Source: Gordionus sp. m RMFG-2023
Taxonomy: Eukaryota; Nematomorpha; Gordioida; Chordodea; Parachordodidae
Reading direction: 5' to 3'
Length of the DNA stretch: 64,000 nt
Assembly (NCBI RefSeq): GCF_954871325.1
Contig: NC_088776.1
Coordinates: 40,628,569-40,692,568 of the forward strand
Every line of letters begins with the position of its first letter. Positions within the stretch are counted from its first letter, which is position 1. Both the position numbers and the translations under genes were made by a program. This document shows positions 24,261 through 35,937 of the stretch, piece after piece. A model generated the notes under the pieces. It was not told where the DNA came from and did no database searches. It was given only the letters and a program-made list of their open reading frames with translations.

Positions 24261-24503
24261 AGCAGTCAACAGCAGGGGTTTGACTTTGAATCCTATAATT
24301 TATAAAACTCATCCTGAGTCTTATATTATTTTATTTTAGAGATTTAATTTTATCGTAGAATATAAAAAGCGGATTTTGAGGCAATATATGATCATTAATT
24401 TACTACATTTTATTTTAATAAAATTTATTATCAATTATTCAGTTTTTTTTTCTTTCATTTTAATTCAATAAAGAAGTCTTATTGGGACAACCAATAAATA
24501 GTT
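24261..24503. repeat. Dispersed repeat of about 240 bp, copy 2
   Basis: Homologous to 11676-11912: shared TTTGACTTTGAAT near the start, GATTTTGAGGCAATATATGA in the middle, and AATTCAATAAAG plus CAACCAATA at the end. Confidence 0.7.
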
Positions 24504-25763
24504 TTTACTTAAAAGTTCGGTTTAGCCTCTTAGGCTTGGATAATAGTTTTCACTTAAAATTCGGTTTTGCTCTTTTAGAGTGCTCAAATCCTGCTAAAAA
24601 TGGTGTATGATTTATCATCACAAATTGCCAGTGGTTTATTCCAATATATACTTTATAAATTCTCAGGCTAATGACCTTTTAGATAAATCAAAATAGGTTC
24701 TAATTTTTTGGACCATTTAGAGGAAGTTATATAGACGTTAACCATACTTTTGTTAAAAAATGAATCGAACTAGAGCAAGGCTTAGAAAATTATAAAATTT
24801 TCAGAATAAATTAGTCTCGTTCAAAATGTAAGTTTAGCCAAAATTTAGTTTTTTTAACCTTTATACTGGTTAAAGCACACATAGGTAATAACAAAACAAG
24901 AATTATATTGATTTTTGTGTAAAGATATTTATTTATAACTTAATTGACCCAAGTTAGTTTTAAAGATAATATAATCAATTAATTGAGATTAATAAATAAA
25001 AATAATAAAATAATAAATTTAAACGTTTTACTAAAATGTAATAAATATTAAACGGGTTCTAATATCTTTATGACTTTATAAAATATGAAATAAAAAAAAT
25101 GGTTATCTAAACAAATTTAACCTATCGTTTCTGCAAAATTAGAAAATAAACATGTGCTTAATAAAGAATATATTTATAATTAAAAACACATTTACATAAT
25201 ATATCTCAAACAAATTAGATTAATGATAGGTACTACCTAAAATCATTATACACATTTACATAATATATCTCAAACAAATAAGATTAATGAAAGGTACTAC
25301 CTAAGGCGGTATCTATCAAATTTGTATATTGTTTTTTTTTCATTTGAATTATTACCAAATTTATTTTTAATATATATTTTAAAAAAGAGTGATTTTCAAA
25401 AAGCGGCTGGGGCCTAGTCAATAAGAACATCGCTTGATTAACCTATTATAACAGATATGACATATTTTAGAAACAAATTAAAAATAACCATTGAAAAATC
25501 AATATCTAATAAGAATTTTTCATAGAAGGGACCTACGTTTAGGTCAGGATGGGAGTTTGAAGAGGGAGCCCTAAAAAATTCTCATCCACCTCCTTGGATA
25601 AATTCTGACTACGCCTCTGATACACCAAGTCAAGTGACTTAATTTACAAATTTATTCTTACTAGTCATGGTTTAGCATAACAAATAATTCATATTCCATA
25701 TGGGAACTACATTCATTCAGCTGATATCATATGGACAAAGAAAGATGATTATCCTGGAATACT
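24504..25763. other. Upstream region of the ceramidase gene, AT-rich with a duplication and a hAT end
   Basis: A repeated pair ACTTAAAA(G)TTCGGTTT lies at 24510-24580. About 55 bases are tandemly duplicated at 25190-25305 (ACATTTACATAATATATCTC twice). The sequence at 25540-25619 ends CTGACTACGCCTCTG, which reverse-complemented (CAGAGGCGTAGTCAG) looks like a hAT terminus; its partner was not found. No promoter motif could be assigned. Confidence 0.45.
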
Positions 25764-25856
25764 ATGCTAAAATTATTTGAAATAGGTTCCGCGCCAATCG
25801 ATTGGTGCGAAAGAAACTATGCAGTCTCAGGATTTATAGCCGAATTCTTTAATACG
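25764..25856 (+). CDS. ACER: Ceramidase exon 1 (residues 1-31)
   Basis: [19 protein letters not shown] continues to a conserved AEFFNT; it holds the calcium-binding D13/W14/E16/N18/E27 set. It ends at ACG before the donor GTTTAT, phase 0. Confidence 0.93.
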
Positions 25857-28800
25857 GTTTATATATTAATTTAATGTAAAAAATTTACAATTAACTACAT
25901 TATCTTTTTTCATTGAATGAAAATATTTTAATATAATAGATTAGCAACATTCTCTTTTTTATACTGCCACCAATCTTGATATATCTTTTTCTGCCATATG
26001 GCAAAAAGTTCATGCAAGTAAATTGTTTAATTTATATATTTTAACCCTTTGATTATTGGTTAATGAAATTTTTTTAAAAAAATTTATTTTAAAAACATGT
26101 TTGTAGTGATGATTTATTTTATTCCATACATTGACTTCATAAAAACATGTATTTGTCAAAGTTTGTAGCCATACTGGGCCCAGGTCTATGGATGGATAAA
26201 TTAACTTTTAGGCTTGCTCCCTATATAGAAAAATTAATAATTTTAATTGTGGCCTGGCCCATAATTATTTTAGAATATTGAGGCCCAACCCACAAACAAA
26301 AAAAGATAAGAATATTTATATTTTTTTAAATTAAAAGATGATTTGTGATTACCCTGCTTAAGTATTTACATTAGAAAAGAATTCAACCTTTAAAAGACAC
26401 TTGTAATGAAGCATAAGCCATGGAAAAATTAATGGGAGCCCAGCTCAGCCTGTAGTTCATTTTAAATTTTAATTTTGGCTTAATTTATTGTGCTGGTGGT
26501 CAAACCTGGACCAGCAGTCCTAGGTGTCTTCAATAAATATTATTTTGAGATATATTTATTGTTATTGTTTTTTATCCAAATAATTTATCTATATTTTTAA
26601 ATTTTTAGTCTATCCATATTGTTTGGATATTGTTAGTTGTAGTTGGTATTTGCTCAACTTATTTTCATGCTACACTTAGTTTAGCTGGACAATTATTGGA
26701 TGAATTGGCTATTTTATGGGTAATTCATGTGGGTTTTGCATTATGGTTTCCAAAAAGATTATTTCCTTCAATATTTCAGAATAATAGGTATATAAAATGT
26801 TTATATTATAATTAGAGGTATACTTGATATAAGGTTCAGCAGCAGCCCTGTATCTTCCATACTTGTATCTGGCTGGTTCTGCTTTCTTAGCTGATTTTTT
26901 TTGAAATACTTTAACATATTTGAAATAAATGAAGATTTATAAATTAAAAATTTTATATCTCTTTAAAAATGTGGAATTAATAAACAAAGCACTCAACACA
27001 AAAAATAAAATGTATATATTTTATTTATAAATCCAAGAACTAACCATCTTCATGTTTTGTTAGCACATTTATGTTTAAAAAATAATTTTTTTTTATTATG
27101 ATGCATACATCCAATAGCATCACAAAAAGAAGGGTGGGTGAGAGCACATAGGGGCTCAAAATGCCATTTTGAATATCTAAAAAATAAATTTTTTGAATAA
27201 AGGCTAGTAATGCCAAAATCCTTAATTAATGTTACATTTTAATTATAGGAAAGTTATTAAATATTTTTTATAAAATATGATGCTGGATCTGGCTGGTTAA
27301 ATATAAATATAATTAGATCCAGTCTGGTACCAATGAAGAAATTAAATCTTGTATACCTTTAATTATACTTTTTAAAAAATTTAATTTTATTCTTTTCTGA
27401 AAAATAAATACCCTATTTTTTCATAGCCAGATTTACTCATGACATTTTTCTTTAAGGTTAAACAAGATAAAGCTCTGCTAGGCTGAAAACATTAAATCAG
27501 GTTAAGGTCTATTTAAAAAAAAAATAAAGATTAGGCCTTATTTTTTTTATTAAAATAATAAGATTAAAATTTCCTTGGAATTAGGATCCTAGAAATCAGT
27601 GACTTTTATTTTATTTAACTCATTAAATATATTGGGCTGATCCATAAATTAAAAATTCGTGCTAGGCTCGAGCTTAAAAAGAATGATACATCTGAGCCGC
27701 AGCAGGAAAAAAATTTGGTCAGGTTCATACTGTTGGTAAATTATAACTCGAACCAACTCCAAAATAGCTACCAAAAAACCGGGTTAAATCCCAAATCGGT
27801 TTGGAGTAAACGGTTTGAGGTATATTAAGCAAATTTAGTTGAGATTGACCCCAAAATAATAGGATTAATATCGTTACTAATTGGTTTGGGGGTTGGTTCA
27901 AGTTAAACAATTGAAAATATAAAATCACGGGAGATAATTAATAATTTCACAATTTTAACATTTTATTTGATAATTAATCACACATAATAATGTACATAAA
28001 TTTAAGCCTTTGCGTTTTGCCGTATCTTTTTTAATTAAAAAAAAACGTAACGCTTCCTTTATTTAAATTGAGACTGCCTTTTAATTTCAAATTAATATTA
28101 ACGATTCAATCTTTTAACCAAAATTAAAAGAAATGCTTTTATATATTATATTATCGTCTGTCTTTTTATTTCATTTAGATATCTTCCATTTTTAATAGAT
28201 GATTTTATATTTTCTTACATTTTATATATTTCATTTCTATATAATTAATGTCCTCCTTATTATTCATATCTGATTAATAACATTTTGTTGTCTACTTTTT
28301 GAAAAAGCCGAGGTCTTAAAAACGTGTCATAAACCAACGTGCAAATTGAATAAATAATAAAAAAGGTATTGAAAAAGGCGAACCAGTTTACGTTTTTCAA
28401 AATGGTTTCTAATGCCAAACGGCAATTTGACACGATACATAAAATGTATTATTTGCGTTTGATATTCAATTTGTGCTCAGGGGCGCTTAACCAATGGGGT
28501 GGGGGATATCCCCTGCGCACCCCCTATCCCTTTTTCCCAAAAAATATTTACAATATATTACTATAAGGAATATTTGAAAAAAATTAGTAAAAATTAATAA
28601 CTTTTTTAAATAAGCGACTGTAATTCAAAATTTTTAGAAAAAAAAACATTTTTATAATAAAAATTGAAAACCCAAAATTAATTTTATAAAAATCTAATAT
28701 AGCCAAAGGCCTACAATAAGTAGACTTAAAGATATCCAATAGAATTTATGAGGAAACCCCACCTAATAATGCCCCCCCCCTAGCTAAATCATGGATACGC

Positions 28801-31800
28801 CTACATCGTATAAAATACAATTATAAAAAATAATATATAAAGTAAGTAAATAAATATATATCTTATCTTAACATATCTTATTTAGCACGTTGGTCATAGA
28901 CCTGCCCAAAATGAGCGAACGTGAATTTTATGAAGGCCCACCTTTCATAAAATTAACGATTTTTTTCTCAAGGATACCAACAAACCTTGTACCCAGTTGT
29001 AATTTAAGTGTAACTTACCCTTTCCGATTTTGTAATAGTGAGATTTAGTAATGAGTATTATAAAAGAAAATATATTAGTAATCTTATCTATTTTGAATCC
29101 ATAAAATAACCACATCAATAATATAGAATGAATTAAGAATATTTGAATCCATAGAATTACCACATCAATAATATAGAATGAATTATGAATATATCGTAGT
29201 TTCCATTTCATCGTTAATTTTAATTCATTGAGAGAATAAACAAATGATTAAATAAAATTAAATACTAATTCAAAAAACAGTACAACCACTTATCGAGAAT
29301 ACTAGTACAATTAATAACATTTGTTGAGTCTTCCAAAAATTGTTGCATCGAATGAACAGCACCCATTAAACAAAAAAAAATACCCATAAATATATTTAAA
29401 AAGCATATTTTAAAAAAGATATTATGTATACTAGCATTTATGTGTTATTTTTCAACTTTAGATCATTTTTCGAGCTCGTTTTTTTAGATTTCTATTTTAC
29501 CATGTTTAGAATACCCATGAATTTCAGACAATTTAGTCATTAATCTTTTAGTCATTTATAATTTATATAAAAAAATCTTTGGGAAATCTAATATAAATTA
29601 TATTAAGTTAATTGCAAAAATTTTCTAAAAATCACGGAGTAGTTTAGTTTTCTACATTTATAAACCATAAATAAATTTTAAAAAAATTAAAAATGACTTA
29701 TGGATCTTCAACATCGTCCAGTGAAGAGATGTAGCTTAAATGACTTGATTGAATAAAACTTTGTCGAAAGTATTAACCTTTGAGGGATTCATCTGTTTTA
29801 TCAATGATTCACTTGCCAATCTCCCTAAATAGTTTAAAGGCTTTCGTACTTAACGTTGTGAGAGTAGACTCGATGAAAAGTTTGAACTAGATAAAGTAAT
29901 GTATTTATTGGTTCTTGAGATCTTAGTTGCGGAGAATGCGTTTTTTTAATGTTAGATAGGGAAATAAGTTCGTACATGAAAAATCCCAAACTAAAAATTG
30001 ACCGTCATATGATTAACATTATAGCGTCTTGGCTTTATTCGTTGGCCCTGTGGAGCTCATTAGACTCTAGCTTGGAAGGCGTTTCTGCAAAAGTTAAAAC
30101 TCGTTTGATAGCTTCGTTGCACTGAGAAAGCGGAGGGAAAAGACCTTTGTAGGATTATGGAGACTATGTCTTTAACGTTAGTATGTTTTCGGTTATGTTA
30201 GCAAAAGTAGGGCGTCACAATGTTGCATCTAAGTTTTAGGCCTATTGATGCCCAATTTTTTCTTCTAATAAAAGAGGCCTGAGTTCTTATATAAACTTAT
30301 TTAAAAAAATTAATATTCACGAAAGGTGGACATGTTTTTTAAAGATAATTTGCAATTTAAAAGAAAATTAATTAGCCAGTGTGCATTAAAACCTTAAGGC
30401 AAATCGATCAGCCTAAATTTAACTTCGAAATTAAGTTAAAACAGCCGATTTCTCCAAACCTACTAACTCGAAAAAATATTGAACTTTGAGGGCTCTAATA
30501 TTATCTACGAACCCTGATCATTTATTTTTATTTTGATATTAGGTTAGATACTTGTGACTGTCGTAGCTCTGATTTTTTTAGTTTATATTAAAGGAAAATT
30601 ATTTTTTCAGTATGACTATTTTCCGGCCAAAAGGCTTATAAACTTTTTTAGATATTTTATTATCTTGTAAACGGATTATAATTTTATATTTTTTTTATCA
30701 GAAATTACTTTCAATGGTTGATATTTGTTATCGGGGTTCTATCCACTTGTTTGGCATGCGTAAACCCAGCTGTGAATGCATTTGTTTTGATGTGTTTTGG
30801 TATACCTGCAACAATTTTGTTGATTATAGAATTAAAAAGGTAATCTAAATATAGGCAAAATTGTTTTGTTTCAATTTTTGAATGTTTAGCTTAATAGTAT
30901 TTACAAGTATATATATACACATACACACCTTTTTTTTACAAATAAATAAGAATTTACAAAGTTGCTTATATTATTGCTAGATAAATCATACCTCAAATTA
31001 TGTTATATATTATTAAATTGAATATTTACAAAAATTATTATTATATGTCAAAAATCGCCTAGGGACACTTTATCAGTCAGTCATGCTAAGGCCACACGTT
31101 ATCACACGGTTTTATCGTTTTTTTATATAAAATGTATACTTATTTGATAATTACAATATATTAAAAAAACTGACAAAAATTTTAAAAAAATGTGAAAAAT
31201 TGAAAAATATGATTAAAAATCTATTAAATGTAAATATAAAAAATTAAAAATATTATAAAAGCAAAACCATGAATGGATATGCAATTGATCAACATATTTC
31301 AAGAGATATTCTCTGCCTGAGATAAAGATATTCCTTGGGATCGCCGGAGATATAAGATAGTTTTTTTCCCTAAATTTGGGGAAAAGTGATGCTTCAATGT
31401 CAAAGTTACCTAGAGTGGAGTGATAAAAGGTAAAAATATGGCATTTTTTAGGAAAAAATATTTGAGGCATTTCGAAGTTTCGGTTTAATCCCTACGCCAA
31501 TGTTCTCTTCTCAGAAGATATTTAAAAACAAGTTCATTGATGTGTTTTAAATTATGGAATTTCAGTTACACATTTTTAAAAGAGATTGCCTATATTTCCT
31601 GCAATTAAATTTTTTTATTTACAATTTATATTTTTTATTTGTGATATATTGATTTATGATTATTTACTAATAAAAAGTTTAAATTAAATTGTCTCATTGC
31701 TTATGTTATAATAAAAGAGGTGATAATTAAGTAAGAATCTGTGCCCTAATTCCCCAAAGGACTACGGATCTTAATTAGCCTCCATCTCAGCACAATCCCA

Positions 31801-34800
31801 CATTTGCAATTTGTGTAAGATCCAGGTCGACAGTAAAGGACACCATTCATTACATTGCAAATTAAATCCTCTCATACATAAGGCCTTCCGAAACCTCGAA
31901 ACGCCTCAGACATTCTTTTTTAGAAAATGATTTTTACTTTTCCAACTTCCACTATAGATAAATTTGGTATTGAAGCATCACTTTTCCTGAAATCTTTAGG
32001 GAAACAAACTTTCTTATTTCCAAGACCATAAGAAAAATCTTTATCTCAGGCAGAGAATATCTCTTGAAATATGAAGATCTATCTATGTATTTTTTTATAT
32101 TTACATTTTAAAGATTTTTATAATCATATTTTTTTAAATTTTTGTCATATAGTTTTTTATACATTGTTTAATCGAATAAACTTTATACTTAATTTTTTTT
32201 AATGTTTTGACTTTTAAACAGAATAAAAATAAATATATTTTCAAAAAAATTTAGAAAAAAAAACTTGTAATATCGAAATTAATTGGGAAAGTCTAAAAAT
32301 CATATATTGGTGTCGCTTTATTAAATGATTGAGTGATAAAATGACGTCGTGATAATATGTTGGGTATAAAGTGTCACCAATTCTATAATATATGCACTAG
32401 AGATTTTCATGGGCCTAGATTTTAGGACCAAGCCCGGCCCAGGCCCATCGTAAAAAAAAATTTTAAGCCCAGGCCCGGCCCGTTTTTAATATTTAAAAAA
32501 ATTCCCAAGCCCGCTATAATATTTAAAAATTTTCCCAAGCCCATAAAATTATTTTATGTATACTTAACTTATGCTGAAGTAATACTAATAGAAATATAAT
32601 ATTTTATTTAGTAATAATATATATATATAATATTAATAAATGATATAAACAAAATTTTAATTTATATTTTCAAATTATCATTTAAAAATAATATATTATT
32701 TACAATTTCGTTATTTAAATTTGTTCTTCTTTCTTCAATAACCCTTCCAATAGTATGAAATTCCGTTCACTGGAAACATTAGAACGCTGGAATTGCATGG
32801 ATTTTATGCTTCTTCCACCAATCTAGGATGCAGTCATCATAGTTGATATCCTCTTCATTTAGCTGAATATCCATATATAAATTAATCTCATCAACATCCG
32901 TCTCATTATGAAGTATTGTATCATCCTCCCATGAAGACATATCCAATAATGAGGATGAAGCTAAAAATATTAAATAGCTAAAAAGATTTATAAAGAATAC
33001 CTCGAAGTTTGGCCATCTTTGGGAACATTTTTGGGAATATTCCCTGATTTTCGCTGTTGCTTTTTTCGCTGTTTCGTGCCCAGGCCGTTGTGTTAAGTTA
33101 AGTAAAATTATACCAATTTCCGATTTAAAAAATATATACTCTCCCAAGGTGTATAGGAAATTTGATAAATAACACTAATAAAATCAGAATGATTTGTTAT
33201 ATTTATCCTATTAAATATCCTTAAAATAAGCTAATTTTGAATTTAAAAAATATATACTCTCCCAAGGTGTATAGGAAATTTGATAAATAACACTAATAAA
33301 ATCAGAATGATTTGTTATATTTATCCTATTAAATATCCTTAAAATAAGCTAATTTTGAATTTAAAAATTTAGGCCCAAGCCCTATTGCAAAAATTTCCAA
33401 CAAACCCAAGCCCGGCCCAGGCCCGCTAGGAAATTTATAATTAGGCCCAAGCCCGGCCCATGAAGGTCTCTAATATGCACATCATACTTATTATAATAAT
33501 AGGACAAAAGTCCCGAAATAAAGAGAGCGGACAAAATACCATAATCTTAAGAAAAAAAATTTAATTCTTTAAAAGAAATGGATTTTTAAGTGTTAATTTA
33601 AAATTAAAAAAAGACATGTTTTAGGTAAGAAAATAATGAATTATAAAGACCTAATGTGGGCTAGGGGTTAGTATAGGTATATATGAGAGTAGCTATTTAG
33701 AATAAGAAAGATGTATGTGTTAAAGTTGGGTCATATCTTTTCTTAAAGAAAATTAAATACTCCATATTTTTTTATTTGAATTCAAAAATTCAACAATAAT
33801 AATGATATTCGTTTTAGCAAAAAGGAATACTGACTGACATTCTTTCCGACTGGCTAGATTTTTTTAAAAAAAATTATTATCGGTTTTTTATTTAACAATC
33901 GGTTTTTTGTTACTCCATACAATATCAAATTTGATCATGGTTTGTCTGTGTATTTTTTTCAATAACTTCCTGGCCGGGTCCTATGAATCATTTACCTGTT
34001 AGATAATATACATAAACACCGGTAATCAAAATTATACCATAATTCTCTAATTTAAATATTAGTTATTTCATTTAATTAAAATCACGATTTAAAATATTTT
34101 TTAAGATACACGATTTTTGTTAACATTATGATTGACTAATCTTATCTTTTTTATTATAAAAAAGGGTATTTTGGTCCGGTGTCTTTTTGTTCAATTTTGG
34201 TCCGGTATCTTGTTAAGGGTATTTTGGTTCGACGTTTATTTGTTCAGGGTATTTCTGTCTGGGGAATTATTGCGGTATTGCTTGTTGCTATTGTCTCCTT
34301 CTTCAAGAGAATTATATCAACGATTATTTATATTTTAAATATACACAATAAAAACTTAGTAATTGAGCCTTAAAGAATAGCTATTTTTTAGTCATAATGT
34401 TGCTTTGGAAAACAGTTTAATAGTGCTTATAAATTGAGTAGCTGCTTTTGACGTTGCGTTTTTCTAAAAAAGCACTTCATTATTTAAATGAAAGGAGCAT
34501 TTATTTGGAATAATGTGAAAAGCATTTAAACAATTTTGCGTTTTGCACGTTGCCATTTAAAATACTTTCTTTGAAATAAAATTCAAAAAAACGATTTAAT
34601 TTATAATACCAAAATACCCACTTTTTAATTTTTTTCCTTAATTTTGAAACTATTCTAAATTTTTGAATATTTTAAAAATATTATGTTGACAGATGCGATT
34701 GTCGTAAGGTTTACAAGCTAGGCAAGAGGTCTAGTTTGCTGTGGGGTCTAGCTCTGACCTCGTGGATACTCGATCGATCACTATGCCACCCTTATTTGTC

Positions 34801-35047
34801 AAAGTCATTTCCTTATCTGCATTCCTTATGGCATGTATTGATCTTGCTGGCCACTTACGGTGCCTGTGTTCTATTCGCTTATTTTCACGCCAAACACGAA
34901 GCCCCTTCTGACCTGGGCATGCCTGTCCTCAGGTATTGGCCTTCATCATCGGGCGGTATATCAAAAATGGACTTTATGAATGTAGATGGGCATCGAAGTC
35001 ATAAGATAAAGTATGCATTCTCTAGGAAAACTTTAAAAATTTGGTAA
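25764..35047 (+). CDS. ACER: Alkaline ceramidase (ACER family), complete gene of five coding exons
   Basis: It encodes an integral membrane hydrolase of the ER/Golgi that splits ceramide into sphingosine and fatty acid (CREST superfamily). Coding exons: 25764-25856, 25940-26017, 26609-26787, 30702-30839 and 34693-35047. All introns are GT-AG, the phases agree (0, 0, 2, 2), and the joined frame is 280 codons plus TAA; human ACER2 is of similar length. Calcium-site residues D13, W14, E16, N18 and E27 and catalytic or zinc-site residues S73, H77, D88, H206 and H210 are all present at the family spacing. Seven hydrophobic segments are expected. The start is the first ATG giving the conserved IDWCERNY. 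Introns 1 and 2 are small, while introns 3 and 4 (about 3.9 kb each) are enlarged by transposons. The subtype (ACER1, 2 or 3) is not certain, although ACER2 looks closest. Confidence 0.94.
25940..26017 (+). CDS. ACER: Ceramidase exon 2 (residues 32-57)
   Basis: [20 protein letters not shown] then GKKFMQ, the first transmembrane helix of the family (human ISNVLFFILPP). The acceptor ATAG precedes ATT; the donor GTAAAT follows CAA. Confidence 0.93.
26018..26608 (+). other. Ceramidase intron 2
   Basis: 591 bases, AT-rich. A pair of GC-richer blocks (TACTGGGCCCAGG at about 26172 and, inverted, CCTGGACCAGCAG at about 26507) may be the ends of a small hAT-type MITE, but no target duplication was seen. 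Confidence 0.4.
26609..26787 (+). CDS. ACER: Ceramidase exon 3 (residues 58-116 plus first two bases of R117)
   Basis: It contains the catalytic core: [20 protein letters not shown] supplies S73, H77 and D88, followed by [19 protein letters not shown]. The acceptor TTTTTAG is at 26602-26608; the donor GTATAT follows AATAATAG. The next exon completes the arginine codon. Confidence 0.95.
28478..28805. mobile_element. hAT-type MITE with C/G-run end (in ceramidase intron 3)
   Basis: The left end CAGGGGCGCTTAACCAATGG is followed by a G-rich run; the right end, reverse-complemented, is TGTAGGCGTATCCATGATTT followed by CTAGGGGGGGGG. Its right two thirds are clearly homologous to 35338-35606 (shared CCAAAGG ... 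AATAAATTTATG-like order and CACCTAATAATGCCCC). No target duplication was confirmed. Confidence 0.5.
29085..29190. repeat. Tandem duplication, unit about 54 bp
   Basis: Two copies of a unit with TTTGAATCCATA(A/G)AAT(A/T)AC and CACATCAATAATATAGAATG, almost identical, inside ceramidase intron 3. Confidence 0.85.
30702..30839 (+). CDS. ACER: Ceramidase exon 4 (residues 117-162 plus first two bases of R163)
   Basis: It encodes [20 protein letters not shown] and [20 protein letters not shown] then IELK, two membrane helices matching the human VKPAIN and GVPCTALLIAELKR region. The acceptor TTTATCAG ends at 30701; the donor GTAATC follows AAAAG. Confidence 0.94.
31060..32378. mobile_element. Fold-back element with inverted arms of about 400 bp
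   Basis: The sequence at 31060-31490 is repeated in inverted orientation at about 31885-32378. Examples of matching arm sequence: CAAGAGATATTCTCTGCCTG and AAAAGTGATGCTTCAAT occur on opposite strands in the two arms. The outer ends share GACACTTTAT. The roughly 400-base centre contains a LINE-like coding fossil. No transposase is present and the family is unknown. Confidence 0.75.
31737..31925 (+). pseudogene. LINE-like Cys/His cluster fragment
   Basis: The frame reads [19 protein letters not shown] then [18 protein letters not shown]. The C-x2-C ... H ... H-C cluster resembles the segment just after the RT of a class of invertebrate LINE-like elements (CxCG...VD..G.H.L.C). A stop lies upstream of the cluster. 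The same type of element is probably represented again at 60240-60520. Confidence 0.5.
32398..33472 (-). mobile_element. Deleted hAT element with exact 8-bp target duplication (in ceramidase intron 4)
   Basis: Exact direct repeats ATATGCAC lie at 32390-32397 and 33473-33480. Inverted ends: TAGAGATTTTCATGGGCC and TAGAGACCTTCATGGGCC. Both subterminal zones carry repeated AGCCCGGCCC motifs. A minus-strand frame (32779-33147) ends with [20 protein letters not shown] then [14 protein letters not shown], the hAT C-terminal dimerisation region; the rest of the transposase is gone. It is 1075 bp, and the perfect duplication suggests a fairly recent insertion. Confidence 0.9.
33124..33356. repeat. Perfect tandem duplication, unit about 116 bp, inside the hAT
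   Basis: The stretch beginning AAAAAATATATACTCTCCCA and ending CTAATTTTGAATTTAAAAA occurs twice head to tail with no difference seen. The duplication is therefore young, or has been homogenised. Confidence 0.92.
34693..35047 (+). CDS. ACER: Ceramidase exon 5 (residues 163-280 and stop)
   Basis: It begins by completing R163, then [20 protein letters not shown], the conserved WILDRSLC, and the zinc site [20 protein letters not shown] giving H206 and H210. It ends with a basic cytosolic tail ([16 protein letters not shown]) and TAA at 35045-35047. The acceptor GTTGACAG ends at 34692. Confidence 0.95.
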
Positions 35048-35937
35048 ACAACGACCAAAATTATGACCAGATTCTCTAGCACCCAAAACATAAATGAGTT
35101 CAGGCTGGCCTATTAAATTTTATAAAGAATCAAAGATTGCGGCTCTGCCTAATTTGTTATCCCCATCCCGTTATATTTTTGCGGCTTGGCCCTCAGGTCG
35201 CGCTATCGGACAGAACAGACTTTGCAGATCTCTAATATAATCTATTTTTTAAAAGCTATTTTTAAAATCATAAACATCCTTTTAAAAATAAATTATGTAT
35301 TTTTTAGCATATTTTTAATTATTTAGTCCTTTTTTTTAAAATTTGTCACCTTAATTATATACGAATGTTTTTAACTTGATAAAAGTTTAGAAGAAAAATT
35401 AGTAAAAGTTAGTAAATTTTTTTAAAAAATGACTAATTAAAAAAAAATTAGGAAAAAAACGATATTTATAAAAACAAAAATATTTTTAAAATCTAATTGC
35501 CAAAGGTTTAGAATAAATGAATCTAAAGTCCCCTAATAAAATTTATGGTGAAAAAATACCTAATAGCTCCCCCCCCCCTAGCAAAATCCTGGATAAGCCT
35601 ATGCTCGTCCCTAACAGGGTACATTATCATAAATAGGATATTCGCATAGAAAAGTTTTCTGAGTAATCAGTTCATATAAATTTTAAAACACAAGGCCTGA
35701 TCCACTTATTTCACGCTGCGTTTAAAACATTTTTTATTTTGTAGGAAATAAAATTATCACCTTAATTTTTGCCCTGTAAGCGTTTTAAATGCAGTGTAAT
35801 GGAAGTATACCAGGACCACCTTTATAGATAAAAAAGCAACGAATTCGACGATACTAATACCAAAGATTGATTTTACCTTTAATTTAATTTTATGTATTTC
35901 AATTTTTTTATTCCTTCCAAACAGTCACGAATCCTTC
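35048..35937. other. Ceramidase 3' flank with hAT-type MITE ends
   Basis: The sequence at 35338-35606 is homologous to the MITE at 28478-28805 and ends, reverse-complemented, CATAGGCTTATCCAGGATTT then CTAGGGGGGGGG. A second end resembling the TAGAG family, GCAGATCTCTA, is at about 35225-35235. No unambiguous polyadenylation site could be chosen. Confidence 0.5.

Larger units (their letters stand above)
26788..30701 (+). other. Ceramidase intron 3 (about 3.9 kb)
   Basis: Contents: AT-rich DNA; a block at 27640-27920 rich in CGGTTTGGAG/TTGGTTTGGG-like motifs that looks like a decayed repeat; a MITE at 28478-28805; a tandem duplication at 29085-29190; and an unassigned, mixed-composition stretch at 29700-30260 without an open frame. 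Confidence 0.6.
30840..34692 (+). other. Ceramidase intron 4 (about 3.85 kb)
   Basis: It holds a fold-back element (31060-32378) and, 12 bases later with its own target duplication, a hAT (32398-33472). The remainder (30840-31050 and 33481-34692) is AT-rich; a local repeat of TTTTGGTCCGGT(G/A)TCTT occurs at 34170-34260. Confidence 0.7.
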
